Positions 54,186 through 63,385 of a stretch of DNA of 64,000 nt are shown here, piece by piece. Source of the stretch: Desulfobacteraceae bacterium (GTDB lineage Bacteria > Desulfobacterota > Desulfobacteria > Desulfobacterales > UBA5852); the NCBI GenBank assembly GCA_014237395.1, contig JABZFP010000013.1:62001-126000 (forward strand), written 5' to 3'. The translations under genes and the position numbers were made by a program. Each line of letters starts with the position of its first letter. Position 1 is the stretch's first letter. The notes below the pieces were generated by a model. That model worked only from the letters and a program-made list of their open reading frames with translations, was not told the DNA's origin and searched no databases.

Positions 54186-55613
54186 TCACTTTGATTTTCG
54201 CTTCGGGGTATAATAATGGGCCGCGTTATGATGGAAGACATGCGCCGCTTCCATCAGGGTTTCACTGAGGGTGGGATGGGGGTGGATGGTCAACCCCAGG
54301 TCGGTCGCATTGGCGCCCATCTCGATGGCCAGGGTGCCTTCGGCAATCAGTTCGCCGGCACCCTTGCCCACCAGGCCGACGCCCAGAATGCGTTCATTAT
54401 CCGGATGGACGATCAATTTCGTAAGGCCATCAGGCGCGCCTAAGGTGGACGCCCGGCTGGAAGCACCCCAGGGGAATCGGGCGACGTCGTAGGCCAGTCC
54501 CTTTTTCTTGGCCTCGGCCTCGGTCATTCCGACCCAGGCGATTTCCGGATCCGTGAAAACCACCGCCGGAATGGCCAGGGGGGCGTAGGCGGATTTCTGA
54601 CCGGCGATCACTTCTACGGCCACGCGCCCCTCGTGGGACGCCTTGTGGGCCAGCATGGGCTGGCCGGCCACATCGCCGATGGCATAGATAGACGCCACGC
54701 TGGTTCGCCGTTGATCGTCAACACGGATGAAACCCTGGTCGTCCGTCGCGATGCCGATGGCCTCCAGCCCCAGCCCGTCGCTACGGGGACGGCGGCCGAC
54801 GGCCACCAGGATCTTGTCGAAAAGTCGGTTCTGGTCCTTTCCCTCTTTGTCCTTGAGGGTAACCATGACACCGTTCTTCTGTTTTTTGACCGCCGTTACA
54901 GTGGTCTCGAGCTGGATGTCGTCAAACAAACCCTGCAGGTGCTTTTGCAGAAACCGCACCAGGTCGCGGTCCACGCCAGGCAGCAGCTCCGGCATCATCT
55001 CCACCAGACAGACCTTGGATCCCAGTCCGGCATAGACGCTGCCCAACTCCAGCCCGATGTACCCGCCCCCCACCACCAGCAGCCGGTCGGGAATATCTTC
55101 CAGGTCCAGGGCCGCCGTGGCGTCGAGCACCCGCTCGCCGGCATCCGCGAGCAGGGGAAGGGACACGGCCCGGGAGCCGGTGGCGACGATGGCGTTCTCG
55201 AAGCGCAACGCGCTTTTTTCGCCCTCGCGATCCTTGACTTCGAGGGTCTTGTCATCCTTGAAGACAGCGGTGCCCCGGATATAGGTGATCTTGCGGCGTT
55301 TCACCAGTTGGCCCAAGCCTTCGGTGAGCTGGGCCACCACACGATCCTTCCGTTGCCGCAGGGCGCCCACATCCACGGCCAGGTCTTTGAAGGTCAACCC
55401 CCACTGTTCGCCGTTTTTGGCGTCCTGCACCAGATGCGCGGCATGCAGCAGGGTTTTCGAAGGAATGCACCCCCGGTAAAGGCATACGCCCCCGGGATTG
55501 GCCTCCGGATCGATGAGGGTCACCTGCAACCCGAGATCGGCCGCCAGAAAAGCGGCCGCATACCCGCCCGGTCCCGCGCCGATGATGGCCAGTTGGGTTT
55601 TCGTATCGCTCAT
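54186..55613 (-). CDS. lpdA: dihydrolipoyl dehydrogenase (E3)
   Basis: Flavoprotein that reoxidises dihydrolipoamide with NAD in the pyruvate dehydrogenase complex. The 475-residue protein starts at 55613 (MSDTKTQLAIIGAGPG) with AAAGGAG upstream. FAD motif AIIGAGPGGYAAAFLAADLG, redox disulfide in GGVCLYRGCIPSKTLLHAAH, NAD site LVVGGGYIGLELGSVYAGLG, and the C-terminal His-Glu pair in HPHPTLSETLMEAA. It lies downstream of the E2 and E1 genes on the same strand, separated by a repeat-rich gap. Confidence 0.95.
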   Translation of the reverse strand: MSDTKTQLAIIGAGPGGYAAAFLAADLGLQVTLIDPEANPGGVCLYRGCIPSKTLLHAAHLVQDAKNGEQWGLTFKDLAVDVGALRQRKDRVVAQLTEGLGQLVKRRKITYIRGTAVFKDDKTLEVKDREGEKSALRFENAIVATGSRAVSLPLLADAGERVLDATAALDLEDIPDRLLVVGGGYIGLELGSVYAGLGSKVCLVEMMPELLPGVDRDLVRFLQKHLQGLFDDIQLETTVTAVKKQKNGVMVTLKDKEGKDQNRLFDKILVAVGRRPRSDGLGLEAIGIATDDQGFIRVDDQRRTSVASIYAIGDVAGQPMLAHKASHEGRVAVEVIAGQKSAYAPLAIPAVVFTDPEIAWVGMTEAEAKKKGLAYDVARFPWGASSRASTLGAPDGLTKLIVHPDNERILGVGLVGKGAGELIAEGTLAIEMGANATDLGLTIHPHPTLSETLMEAAHVFHHNAAHYYTPKRKSK

Positions 55614-55739
55614 AAATATTGCTCCTTTTGCAGTCACGAGCACCAGTTAGTGATGTTCGCCTTGCGAGATGCAAGTCTTTGCCTTTGAGTGTCCGATTGT
55701 ACGTCTGGCAACTCTCCTGCCCGTGTTTTGGTTTTCATT

Positions 55740-55930
55740 CCCTTTGTCCCTCGCCGAGCATCCCTTCTGCGGGCGAAAAAGACGCGGCGACTGTTTGAGT
55801 CCCGCTGAAAGCGGGACGAGTTTCGGCGCGTCCGACCGCAGAAGGGACGCGCAGGGCAGCCCCGAAGGGGCCGCGGGACACGGGTGTCTTCTTTTGGTTC
55901 GTTTTCTTCCACATGGAAGAAAATGAACAA
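55740..55930. repeat. dispersed structured repeat, copy R4
   Basis: Starts CCCTTTGTCCCTCGCCGAGC. An 11-bp outer stem CCCTTCTGCGG/CCGCAGAAGGG (55762-55772 with 55836-55846) encloses GACGCG/CGCGTC and the hairpin TCCCGC-TGAAA-GCGGGA (55800-55816). It ends in the 22-bp palindrome TTTTCTTCCACATGGAAGAA (first 20 bases; 55902-55923). Base changes in each stem are paired relative to copies R2 and R5. Confidence 0.85.
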
Positions 55931-55985
55931 GCGATATAACAACAAAATTGGTACTATAAATCCGGCAATGAATTACCCCAAGATT

Positions 55986-56063
55986 GTCATTCCGGCGGAG
56001 GCCGGAATCTTTTCCATAACGAACCGGGTTTGCAAGGAGATCCCGTCTTTCGACGGGATGACG
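55986..56063. repeat. REP-like double palindrome, copy 2
   Basis: GTCATTCCGGC-GGA-GGCCGGAATC and GATCCCGTC-TTTC-GACGGGATGACG form two outward-facing hairpins like those at 47431-47505 but with different, mutually compensating stem bases. It lies in the lpdA-aceF gap; apart from it and R4 that gap holds nothing recognised. Confidence 0.75.
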
Positions 56064-56137
56064 TGGGTTTGCATGTAACGTTGCCAAGTTAATATTGCTC
56101 CGGCGCTTCACCGATTTAGGCAGCACTGATAAAGAGC

Positions 56138-57553
56138 TTAAAGCAGGATTGTCAGGCCTTGTTCCAGACTTCTACAGATAAAGACCACAAACCGGGCCGC
56201 ATCGGCCCCGTCCACAATGCGGTGATCATAGGAAAGGCTGAGCGGCAGTATCGTGCGGGGCACGAACTCACCCTCTTTTTCCACGAGCATCCGACGGGCG
56301 CGGCTGACCCCCAGAATGGCGGCCTGGGGCCATACCACCACGGGGGTAAAGGCCGTACCGCCAATGCCGCCCTGGTTGGAGATGGTGAAGGTGGCCCCCT
56401 CGAATTCATCCGGTTTGATCTTTTTGTCACGCGCCCGCTGGGCCACATCGCCGATCGCCACGGCCAGGTCGATAATGCCCTTGTCCTGCACATCCCGGAT
56501 GACCGGCACCAGCAGACCGCGGGGGGTATCCACGGCCAGGCCGATGTGGACATAATCTTTGTAGATCATCTGTTCGTTGGCCGGATCGATGCTGGCGTTG
56601 AAGGCCGGAAAACGGACCAGGGCCGCGGCACAGACTTTCATCAGGACAGCGGTGAGCGTCAGCTTGCCGCCCTGCTTCTCCGCCTGTTTAGCGTGCCTGG
56701 CGATAAACGCCTGCACGTCGGTGATGTCGGCCTCATCGAACTGGGTCACGTGGGGTACGATGCGCCAGGCCGCACTGGTATTCTCGGCCGTCAGGCGGCG
56801 CACGGTCTCGAGTTTTTCCTTGCGGACGGTGCCCCAGCGGCTGAAATCGGGCAAAGTCGGCTGGTACACGGCCGATGGGTCTTCAACGACAGTTTTCCCT
56901 GACGCCGCCGGCTGGCCGGTCAGGCGCGCCTTGACGTAGTCGTTGACATCGGCCTGGCTGATACGGCCGTCGCGACCGCTGCCGCGAACCGCGTGGATAT
57001 CGACACCCAGTTCACGGGCCAGGCGCCGCACGGAAGGGGCTGCCGGGGCCGGCGGGCCGGCGGTTTCCTCCCGGTCTTCGGACGCATCGGTTTCCCGCGC
57101 GGCAGAAGACCGAGGCGCGTCAGGTTGTTTTTGTTCCTCAGTGGCTGTCTGTGCGTCTTCTTGGTCTGGTGCCGCGTCGTCCTTGGCGGTCGCTTCCGGC
57201 GCGTCCTCGGGTTTTTCTTCCTTTTCCACCGGTTCCGCTGCTTGCCGGTCTTCAGTAGCGGAGGATCCCTGTTGCCGGCCCTCACCCGCTTCGTCCATTT
57301 CGCCAGCAGCGCCGCTGTCCGTCTTGATCCGGACAATGACGTCCCCGACATGCTTCTCATCACCCGCTTCCACCAGGACGTCACTGATCTTCCCGGCATA
57401 GGGCGACGGTATCTCGACGACCGCCTTTTCAGTCTCCATTTCCACCAGCACGTCGTCCACCGCCACGGTGTTGCCGACCTTGACCAACACCTCCACGATA
57501 GTGCCGGATGTCACGTTTTCACTGATTTCGGGTATCTTCACATCTTTGAGCAT
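56138..57553 (-). CDS. aceF: dihydrolipoyllysine acetyltransferase, E2 of pyruvate dehydrogenase
   Basis: A 471-residue E2 core subunit. Residues about 1-80 are a single lipoyl domain with the lipoylated Lys in EMETEKAVVEIPSPYAGKIS. A long Ala/Glu/Pro/Asp-rich flexible linker follows (about 85-165). The E1/E3-binding domain is at about 170-205 (APSVRRLARELGVDIHAVRG). The catalytic domain ends with the active-site His-Asp motif LSYDHRIVDGADAARFV. With aceE immediately upstream (42 nt) it encodes the acetyl-transferring core. The linker has unusually high acidic content. Confidence 0.95.
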   Translation of the reverse strand: MLKDVKIPEISENVTSGTIVEVLVKVGNTVAVDDVLVEMETEKAVVEIPSPYAGKISDVLVEAGDEKHVGDVIVRIKTDSGAAGEMDEAGEGRQQGSSATEDRQAAEPVEKEEKPEDAPEATAKDDAAPDQEDAQTATEEQKQPDAPRSSAARETDASEDREETAGPPAPAAPSVRRLARELGVDIHAVRGSGRDGRISQADVNDYVKARLTGQPAASGKTVVEDPSAVYQPTLPDFSRWGTVRKEKLETVRRLTAENTSAAWRIVPHVTQFDEADITDVQAFIARHAKQAEKQGGKLTLTAVLMKVCAAALVRFPAFNASIDPANEQMIYKDYVHIGLAVDTPRGLLVPVIRDVQDKGIIDLAVAIGDVAQRARDKKIKPDEFEGATFTISNQGGIGGTAFTPVVVWPQAAILGVSRARRMLVEKEGEFVPRTILPLSLSYDHRIVDGADAARFVVFICRSLEQGLTILL

Positions 57554-57595
57554 GGGATTTTCCTCGGGTTGATCGCGATTTTAAAAGGATGCCGG

Positions 57596-60280
57596 CTAAC
57601 TGAACAGCGGATTGGGCTTGTCCGGATCGATGCCCAAAGCCTCGCGCGCCTTGGTCACCACCGCCGGCTTGATCCGTTTTTCACGCGCCATGCCACACAG
57701 GGCCGTATAGGCGATGTGGCGGGCATCGACTTCGAAGAAATCTCGCAGGGCTTCGCGGTTCTCGCTGCGGCCGTAGCCATCCGTTCCCAGGATGAACAGC
57801 GGCCCCGGCACCCATTTGGCTATCATGGCCGGCAAGGCTTTGAGATAGTCCGAGGCCGCCACGAAAACGCCCTTCTCGGCCGCCAGCTGGGACTCCAGAT
57901 GCGATACCCGCGCCGGTTGCCCGGGATGGCGTAGGTTCCAGCGCTCTGTGTCCGTGGCGCCCCAGTACAATTTCTTGTAACTGGTGACACTCCAGACATC
58001 GGCGGCCACGTCGTAATCGTCTTCCAGGATCTTCTGGGCCTTGAGCGCCTCGTTCAAAATGGTGCCGCTGCCCAGGAGGTGAGCCTTGATCCGGGCCCGG
58101 TTGTTTTCCGAAGCGCGAAATTTATAAAGACCGTTCAGGATGCCGTCCTCGCTGTTTTCGGGCATGGGCGGCATGGCGTATGTTTCATTCATCAGCGTCA
58201 GGTAGTAGACCACGTTTTCGCCGTCTTCGAGCATGCGGCGCAGCCCCTCCCGGACGATGACGGCGACTTCGTAGGCAAAGGCCGGATCGTAGGCTTCCAG
58301 CGAGGGGTTGCCCAGGGCCAGCAAGTGGCTGTGGCCGTCCTGGTGCTGCAGGCCTTCACCGGATAGCGTGGTACGCCCGGCCGTAGCCCCCAGCAAGAAC
58401 CCCCGTGTCTGGGCGTCGCCCGAGGCCCAGATGAGGTCCCCGATGCGCTGGAATCCAAACATGGAATAAAAGAAGAAAAAAGGAATCATGTTGAGGCCGA
58501 AGGTGGAGTAGGACGTACCGGCAGCGATAAACGACGACATGGCACCGGCTTCGGTAATGCCCTCCTCGAGGATCTGGCCGTCCTTGGCTTCCTTGTAGTA
58601 GAGGAGGCTTTCCTTGTCCACGGGTTCGTAGGTCTGTCCCATGTGGGAATAGATGCCGATCTTGCGAAAAAGGGCCTCCATGCCGAAGGTGCGCGCTTCA
58701 TCGGGCACGATGGGGACGATGTACGGGCCCAGGTTCTTATCCTTGAGCAGCTTGCCCAGCAGGTGGACCATCGCCATGGTTGTCGCGATTTCACGATTGC
58801 CCGAGCCCTGCATGAATTCGGCATACATGTCCTTGCGCGGCGGCCGGTGCACCGGCACCGAAACGCTGCGCGAGGGGATCAAGCCCCCCAGCGCGCGCCG
58901 GCGTTCCCGCAGATATTGCATCTCTTCGCTATCGTCGTCCGGCCGGTAGAAGGGCATCTCGCCGATCTGGGAATCCGGGATGGGAATGCCGAAGCGGCTG
59001 CGGAAATGGCGAAGCTCATCCTCGTTGAGCTTCTTCTGCTGATGGGTGACGTTGCGTCCCTCGCCGGCTTCGCCCAACCCGTAGCCTTTGACGGTCTTGG
59101 CCAGAATCACCGTGGGCGCCCCCTCATGGGCCACGGCCGTCTGGTAGGCGGCGTAGACTTTTTCAGGATCGTGGCCGCCGCGCCGGAGCTTGTGCAGCTG
59201 TTCATCGGTGTAGGTCGCCACCAGCTTTTCCAGCTCCGGGTACTTGCCGAAAAAATCCTTGCGGATGTAGGCGCCGTCGGCAACGGTGTATTTCTGGTAC
59301 TGGCCGTCGGGCACCTCTTCCATCCGTTTCACCAGAAGCCCGCCCGTGTCCTGCGCGAGCAGCGGGTCCCAATCCGCCCCCCAGATGACCTTGATCACAT
59401 GCCATCCCGCGCCCCGAAAGGCGGCTTCCAGTTCCTGGATGATTTTACCGTTGCCGCGGACCGGGCCGTCCAGCCGCTGCAGGTTGCAGTTGACCACAAA
59501 AATCAGGTTGTCCAATTGTTCCCGGGAGGCCAGGGTTATGGCTCCCAGGGATTCGGGCTCGTCGATTTCGCCGTCCCCCAGAAAGGCCCAGACGTGCTGG
59601 CGCGCCGTATCGGCCAGACCGCGGTCTTCGAGGTAGCGGTTGAAGCGTGCCTGGTAAATGGCCATGATCGGTCCCAGGCCCATGGAAACGGTTGGAAACT
59701 GCCAGAATTCCGGCATCAGGTAGGGATGCGGATAGGAAGAAAGGCCGCCGCCCGGCTGCAGCTCGCGCCGGAACTGAGTCAAGTGCCGTTCGCTAAAGCG
59801 CCCCTCAAGGAAGGCCCGCGCATAGATCCCCGGCGCCGCGTGCCCCTGGAAATAGACCGCATCGCCGGGGTGCTCCGGCGTCCGGGCATGGAAAAAATGG
59901 TTGAACCCGACCTCGAACAGGGTGGCACTGGACGCGTAGGTGGAAATATGGCCGCCGATGCCGTCGCTCTGCTTGTTGGCGCGCACAACCATGGCCATGG
60001 CGTTCCAGCGGATGATGCTCTTGATACGGCGCTCGAGATCGCGGCTGCCCGGGAACACCGGCTGGCGATCCAGCCCGATAGTATTGATGTAAGGCGTGTT
60101 GGCCGTGTAGGGAAAGGAGACCCCTTTTTCCTGGGCATGGGTCTGGAGTTGCCGCAGCAGTTCCACCACGCGCTGGGGTCCCTGGTGGCGAAAGACATAG
60201 TCCAGCGATTCCCGCCATTCCCGGTTTTCGATGTTGATGATGTCGGATGGGGGCGGTGTCCCCTGTTCGTGATCCGTCAT
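57596..60280 (-). CDS. aceE: pyruvate dehydrogenase E1 component, homodimeric
   Basis: Thiamine-diphosphate enzyme that decarboxylates pyruvate. The 894 residues fit the homodimeric (gamma-proteobacterial type) AceE. HISTYASSATLFEVGFNHFF, DAVYFQGHAAPGIYARAFLE and the ThDP/Mg motif GDGEIDEPESLGAITLAS through NLIFVVNCNLQRLDGPVRGN are all conserved. First gene of the aceE-aceF-lpdA set on the minus strand. Pyruvate dehydrogenase is less usual than pyruvate:ferredoxin oxidoreductase in strict anaerobes, so this complex may serve a distinct carbon source or redox state. Confidence 0.96.
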   Translation of the reverse strand: MTDHEQGTPPPSDIINIENREWRESLDYVFRHQGPQRVVELLRQLQTHAQEKGVSFPYTANTPYINTIGLDRQPVFPGSRDLERRIKSIIRWNAMAMVVRANKQSDGIGGHISTYASSATLFEVGFNHFFHARTPEHPGDAVYFQGHAAPGIYARAFLEGRFSERHLTQFRRELQPGGGLSSYPHPYLMPEFWQFPTVSMGLGPIMAIYQARFNRYLEDRGLADTARQHVWAFLGDGEIDEPESLGAITLASREQLDNLIFVVNCNLQRLDGPVRGNGKIIQELEAAFRGAGWHVIKVIWGADWDPLLAQDTGGLLVKRMEEVPDGQYQKYTVADGAYIRKDFFGKYPELEKLVATYTDEQLHKLRRGGHDPEKVYAAYQTAVAHEGAPTVILAKTVKGYGLGEAGEGRNVTHQQKKLNEDELRHFRSRFGIPIPDSQIGEMPFYRPDDDSEEMQYLRERRRALGGLIPSRSVSVPVHRPPRKDMYAEFMQGSGNREIATTMAMVHLLGKLLKDKNLGPYIVPIVPDEARTFGMEALFRKIGIYSHMGQTYEPVDKESLLYYKEAKDGQILEEGITEAGAMSSFIAAGTSYSTFGLNMIPFFFFYSMFGFQRIGDLIWASGDAQTRGFLLGATAGRTTLSGEGLQHQDGHSHLLALGNPSLEAYDPAFAYEVAVIVREGLRRMLEDGENVVYYLTLMNETYAMPPMPENSEDGILNGLYKFRASENNRARIKAHLLGSGTILNEALKAQKILEDDYDVAADVWSVTSYKKLYWGATDTERWNLRHPGQPARVSHLESQLAAEKGVFVAASDYLKALPAMIAKWVPGPLFILGTDGYGRSENREALRDFFEVDARHIAYTALCGMAREKRIKPAVVTKAREALGIDPDKPNPLFS

Positions 60281-60551
60281 TGATATCGTATCCCTGTTGT
60301 CGTGTTAAAAATGGGCTGCTATAAACGATAGCTTATCAGTCGTGCAGACACCCTTAAGGATGATGGACGATACGTTTAGGCCATGCAGGCTCCCTTGCGG
60401 TATGTCTGTTACTGTCGACCAACGCTCGCATTTGGCTGATACGTGTTTGCTGATACCATAATGATCAATAGGTGTTGGTGCAAGCATGCCCCTCCCGCAA
60501 CGGCCCCGGAACCGAACCATGGCGCCGGGGCAAGGAAAGGAAAACCCCATT
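60281..60551. other. divergent intergenic region, aceE to peroxiredoxin
   Basis: About 270 bp that must hold both promoters. No convincing -35/-10 pair or operator was found by eye. Confidence 0.3.
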
Positions 60552-61025
60552 ATGGCACCCCTTCAACCAGGCGACCCGGCGCCGGCTTTTTCCGCACCGG
60601 ACCAAAACGACACGACTGTAAACCTGGCCGACTTCAAGGGCCGAAAACTCTTCATCTTCTTTTACCCCAAGGCCAATACGGGCGGCTGAACGGCCCAGGC
60701 GCAAGCAGTGCGGGACGCACTGCCTCAATTGACGAAAGCCGGCGTGGCCGTTGTCGGTGTCAGCCCGGACAAGGTGCCCCAGCAGAAAAAATTCGACGAC
60801 AAACACGGACTGGGGTTCCCGCTGCTCAGCGATACGGACCACCAGATCGCCGAAGCCTACGGCGTATGGGGGGAAAAGAAAATGTACGGCAAGACCACCA
60901 TGGGGATTGTGCGATCGGCGTTTCTGATCGATAAGGCAGGTAAAATTGCCGCCACCGCCTACAAGATCAGCCCCAAGAACACCGTCCCGACGTTGGAGGC
61001 TTGGCTGGCAGAGGGGACGAGTTAA
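60552..61025 (+). CDS. peroxiredoxin (BCP/PrxQ type) with selenocysteine at the peroxidatic site
   Basis: Thiol/selenol peroxidase of 157 residues. The start at 60552 (MAPLQPGDPAPAFSAPDQND) has AAAGGAAAA upstream. An in-frame TGA at 60687-60689 (codon 46) interrupts FFYPKANTGG-TGA-TAQAQAV, the exact position of the peroxidatic Cys in the BCP motif (P-x-x-T-P-G-C-T). Sequence on both sides is conserved peroxiredoxin (VAVVGVSPDKVPQQKKFDDK, GLGFPLLSDTDHQIAEAYGV). The usual resolving Cys five residues later is replaced by Gln (UTAQAQ), so it works as a 1-selenol enzyme or uses an external thiol. A perfect hairpin follows the TGA. Confidence 0.9.
60705..60723 (+). promoter_or_regulatory. SECIS-like hairpin of the selenocysteine peroxiredoxin gene
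   Basis: GCAGTGC (60705-60711) and GCACTGC (60717-60723) form a perfect 7-bp stem with the loop GGGAC, starting 16 nt after the recoded TGA. Position, size and G-rich loop fit bacterial SelB-binding SECIS elements. Confidence 0.8.
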
Positions 61026-61034
61026 CCGTCGGGT

Positions 61035-61880
61035 TCATTCTGCCTGGCCGCGTAGCGGCTTGTACCAGACCGTCATGCTTTCGATCTGTCCGCTGATCTG
61101 GGTGTTGTTTTTCAACAGGCCGGCGTAGAGGTACCGTTTGTTTCGAAAAACAGCGTTCATGCCGTGCGATGCCGCCCTGGCGATCGTGTAGGCGGTTTTG
61201 ATGCCGCGGTCACGCATCTTGCGGTCCATGTGGCGCAGCAGCAGCCCGGCCAGCCCCAAGCCCCGCCATTCCGGCAAGGTCGCGAAATCGGTCATTTCCG
61301 CATTTTCATTGCGAAAATCGATTTCCGCGGCAGCGATGGCGGCGATCCTGCCGTCAATGCGGATGCAATAATAACGTACATCCTCTTTGATCATGCGTTT
61401 TAAATAACCCGGCTTCTGAATCGGGAAGGGATAGGTTCGAAAAACCTTGTGGTAGATGTCGCTCATCTGCTCGGCGTCCGATGGACGGCAGGCAGCGACA
61501 TGGCGTGTTGTCCAACGGCCGCGACCGAGAGGATCCGCATGCTGCTCGCCTTTCGGCCTGGCGATCCCTAACCGCTTTTCAAGCGTGTGGTCCTTTTGTC
61601 TTCTCTCGGAGAAATATTTGGAAATGAAATAACCGTCGGTTCGACCGTTGAAGAATCCGGGGACAATGGCTTCCGCGACGTAATCGGCGGATTGGAACAC
61701 CGGCCAGGTCGGCGCCGGGATTTTGGCGAAAATCTTCCCGTAGCCCTTCTGTCGGGCGAGATCTTCCAGGGCCGTGATAAGACGATAGGGATCGGCGCCA
61801 TTCAACCGCATCAAATAGATACGATCGTTGTGGGGACCATGCTGAACAAGCGCCTTGTGGATGGTCTCGATGGTGTCCAT
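61035..61880 (-). CDS. ablB: beta-lysine N6-acetyltransferase (AblB-like GNAT)
   Basis: GNAT enzyme making the osmolyte N-epsilon-acetyl-beta-lysine. The 281-residue protein has the AblB-type N-terminal half (GYGKIFAKIPAPTWPVFQSA, VPGFFNGRTDGYFISKYFSE) and a C-terminal acetyltransferase core with the acetyl-CoA loop LPEWRGLGLAGLLLRHMDRK. The partner lysine 2,3-aminomutase (AblA), normally adjacent, is not within the window, although the next gene upstream in the operon is an aminotransferase. Family call is fairly firm; osmolyte role is by family. Confidence 0.85.
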   Translation of the reverse strand: MDTIETIHKALVQHGPHNDRIYLMRLNGADPYRLITALEDLARQKGYGKIFAKIPAPTWPVFQSADYVAEAIVPGFFNGRTDGYFISKYFSERRQKDHTLEKRLGIARPKGEQHADPLGRGRWTTRHVAACRPSDAEQMSDIYHKVFRTYPFPIQKPGYLKRMIKEDVRYYCIRIDGRIAAIAAAEIDFRNENAEMTDFATLPEWRGLGLAGLLLRHMDRKMRDRGIKTAYTIARAASHGMNAVFRNKRYLYAGLLKNNTQISGQIESMTVWYKPLRGQAE

Positions 61881-61884
61881 TGCT

Positions 61885-63042
61885 TCACGCCAATGACTTG
61901 AGTTTTTGCAGGCGTTTGCCGGTCTCGGCGAGGATGGCTTCGGAACGCGAAAAATGCAGCCGAATTAAATGGTTGACCGGCTCGTGAAAAAAACTCGACC
62001 CCGGCACCGCCGCCACTCCCACCTCCCTGGCCATCCAACGGCAGAATTCCCGATCGTCCCTGACCCCGAAGGGCGTGCAGTCCACCATGACGTAATAGGC
62101 ACCCTGGGGCTTGGTGTAGACCAGACCGGCCTCGTCCAGACAGTCCAGAAAGAAATCCCTTTTGCGGGTATAATCCATTTGGAGGGTGGTATAGTACGCC
62201 AAAGGCAATTGAAGGGCGGACACGGCAGCCTCCTGGAGCGGTGCCGCCGCACCGACGGTGAGAAAATCGTGGACTTTGCGGGCGCCGGCCATCACCGTCT
62301 CCGGGCCGATCACATAGCCGAGACGCCACCCGGTCATGTTGTAGGTCTTGGACAGCGAGCTGCAGGAGATGGTGCGTTCGAACATGCCCGGCAGGGACGC
62401 CATGTAGCGATGGCGGTAGGGTCGGTAGACAATGTGTTCATAGACTTCGTCGGTGATGACAAAGGCGTCGTGGGACTGGGCCAGCTCGGCGATAAATTCG
62501 AGCTCCTCCCGGGAGAAGACCTTACCGGAGGGATTGGAAGGATTGCACAACACCAGGGCTTTGGGGCTCTGGGCAAAGGCCGCCCGCAGTTCCTGCGGAT
62601 CGAAGACGAACTCCGGCGGATGCAGGGGCACGTAGATCGGCCGGGCGCCACTCAGGATGGCGGCGGCGCCGTAATTTTCATAGTACGGCGAAAAAATAAC
62701 CACCTTGTCGCCCGGGTTGCAGGCCGTCATCATGGCGCACATCATGGCCTCGGTACTGCCGCACGTCACCACCAGATGGGCCTCGGGATTCAGGTCGAGC
62801 CCCATCCAGTGCTGTTGTTTCCGGGCCAGCGCCTCCCGGAAGCGCGGCGCCCCCCAGGTGACGGCATACTGGTGGGGCCCCTCCGCCATGGCCTTTTTAC
62901 CGGCGGCAAGGACCTCCGGGGGCGGATCGGCATCCGGGAATCCCTGGGAAAGGTTGATGGCGCCATACCGGTTGGCCACCCGGGTCATCTCCCGGATGAC
63001 CGATTCGGTGAAATGGTTCAGGCGATCCGCCGTCTTAGGCAT
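61885..63042 (-). CDS. class I/II PLP-dependent aminotransferase
   Basis: A 385-residue fold-type I aminotransferase. INLSQGFPDADPPPEVL, CNPSNPSGKVFSREELEFIA, the Asp in AFVITDEVYEHIVYRPYRHR and the Schiff-base Lys in CSSLSKTYNMTGWRLGYVIG are canonical; the C-terminal substrate Arg is in NHLIRLHFSRSE. Closest to methionine/aspartate/kynurenine-type aminotransferases of subgroup I-gamma; the amino donor is not decided by sequence. Only 4 nt separate it from ablB, so they are co-transcribed. Confidence 0.92.
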   Translation of the reverse strand: MPKTADRLNHFTESVIREMTRVANRYGAINLSQGFPDADPPPEVLAAGKKAMAEGPHQYAVTWGAPRFREALARKQQHWMGLDLNPEAHLVVTCGSTEAMMCAMMTACNPGDKVVIFSPYYENYGAAAILSGARPIYVPLHPPEFVFDPQELRAAFAQSPKALVLCNPSNPSGKVFSREELEFIAELAQSHDAFVITDEVYEHIVYRPYRHRYMASLPGMFERTISCSSLSKTYNMTGWRLGYVIGPETVMAGARKVHDFLTVGAAAPLQEAAVSALQLPLAYYTTLQMDYTRKRDFFLDCLDEAGLVYTKPQGAYYVMVDCTPFGVRDDREFCRWMAREVGVAAVPGSSFFHEPVNHLIRLHFSRSEAILAETGKRLQKLKSLA

Positions 63043-63128
63043 CTCTTTCTCCAGACCTATAAACGAAAAGCGTTTACCACGAAGGGCACGAAGAACACGA
63101 AGATGTTTAAACTTCGCTTTTCAGGTTT

Positions 63129-63380
63129 CCCTTTGTCCCGCGCCGAGCATCGGCGCTGCGGCCGGTATAAAGCGCGCGGACTGTTTGAGCCCCGCTGAAA
63201 GCGGGGTGAGTTTCCGCGTGCTCCGGCCACGGCGGCGAGGCGCAGGGTTAGCGGGACACGGGCGTTTTCTTTTGCTTCCGTTTTCTTTCACGTGAAAGAA
63301 AATGAAGAAGCGATTTACGAAAGAGCACCCCGGATCGGTAAAACCTCCCCGGGTCCTCCACGAGAGGTGGTTGGTTTAGA
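63129..63380. repeat. dispersed structured repeat, copy R5
   Basis: Starts CCCTTTGTCCCGCGCCGAGC. Stems are GGCCGG/CCGGCC (63160-63165 with 63223-63228), CGCGGA/TCCGCG, and CCCCGC-TGAAA-GCGGGG (63190-63206). The conserved GCGGGACACGGGCGTTTTCTT leads to the palindrome TTTTCTTTCACGTGAAAGAA (63281 onward, 22 bp). A tail matching R2 and R6 reaches about 63380. It fills the gap between the aminotransferase and amidohydrolase genes. Confidence 0.85.
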
Positions 63381-63385
63381 TCAAA

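Noticed and set aside
58643..60283. 546-codon open frame on the plus strand opposite aceE
   Set aside because: Antisense shadow of a strongly conserved gene; no ribosome site and no recognisable domain.
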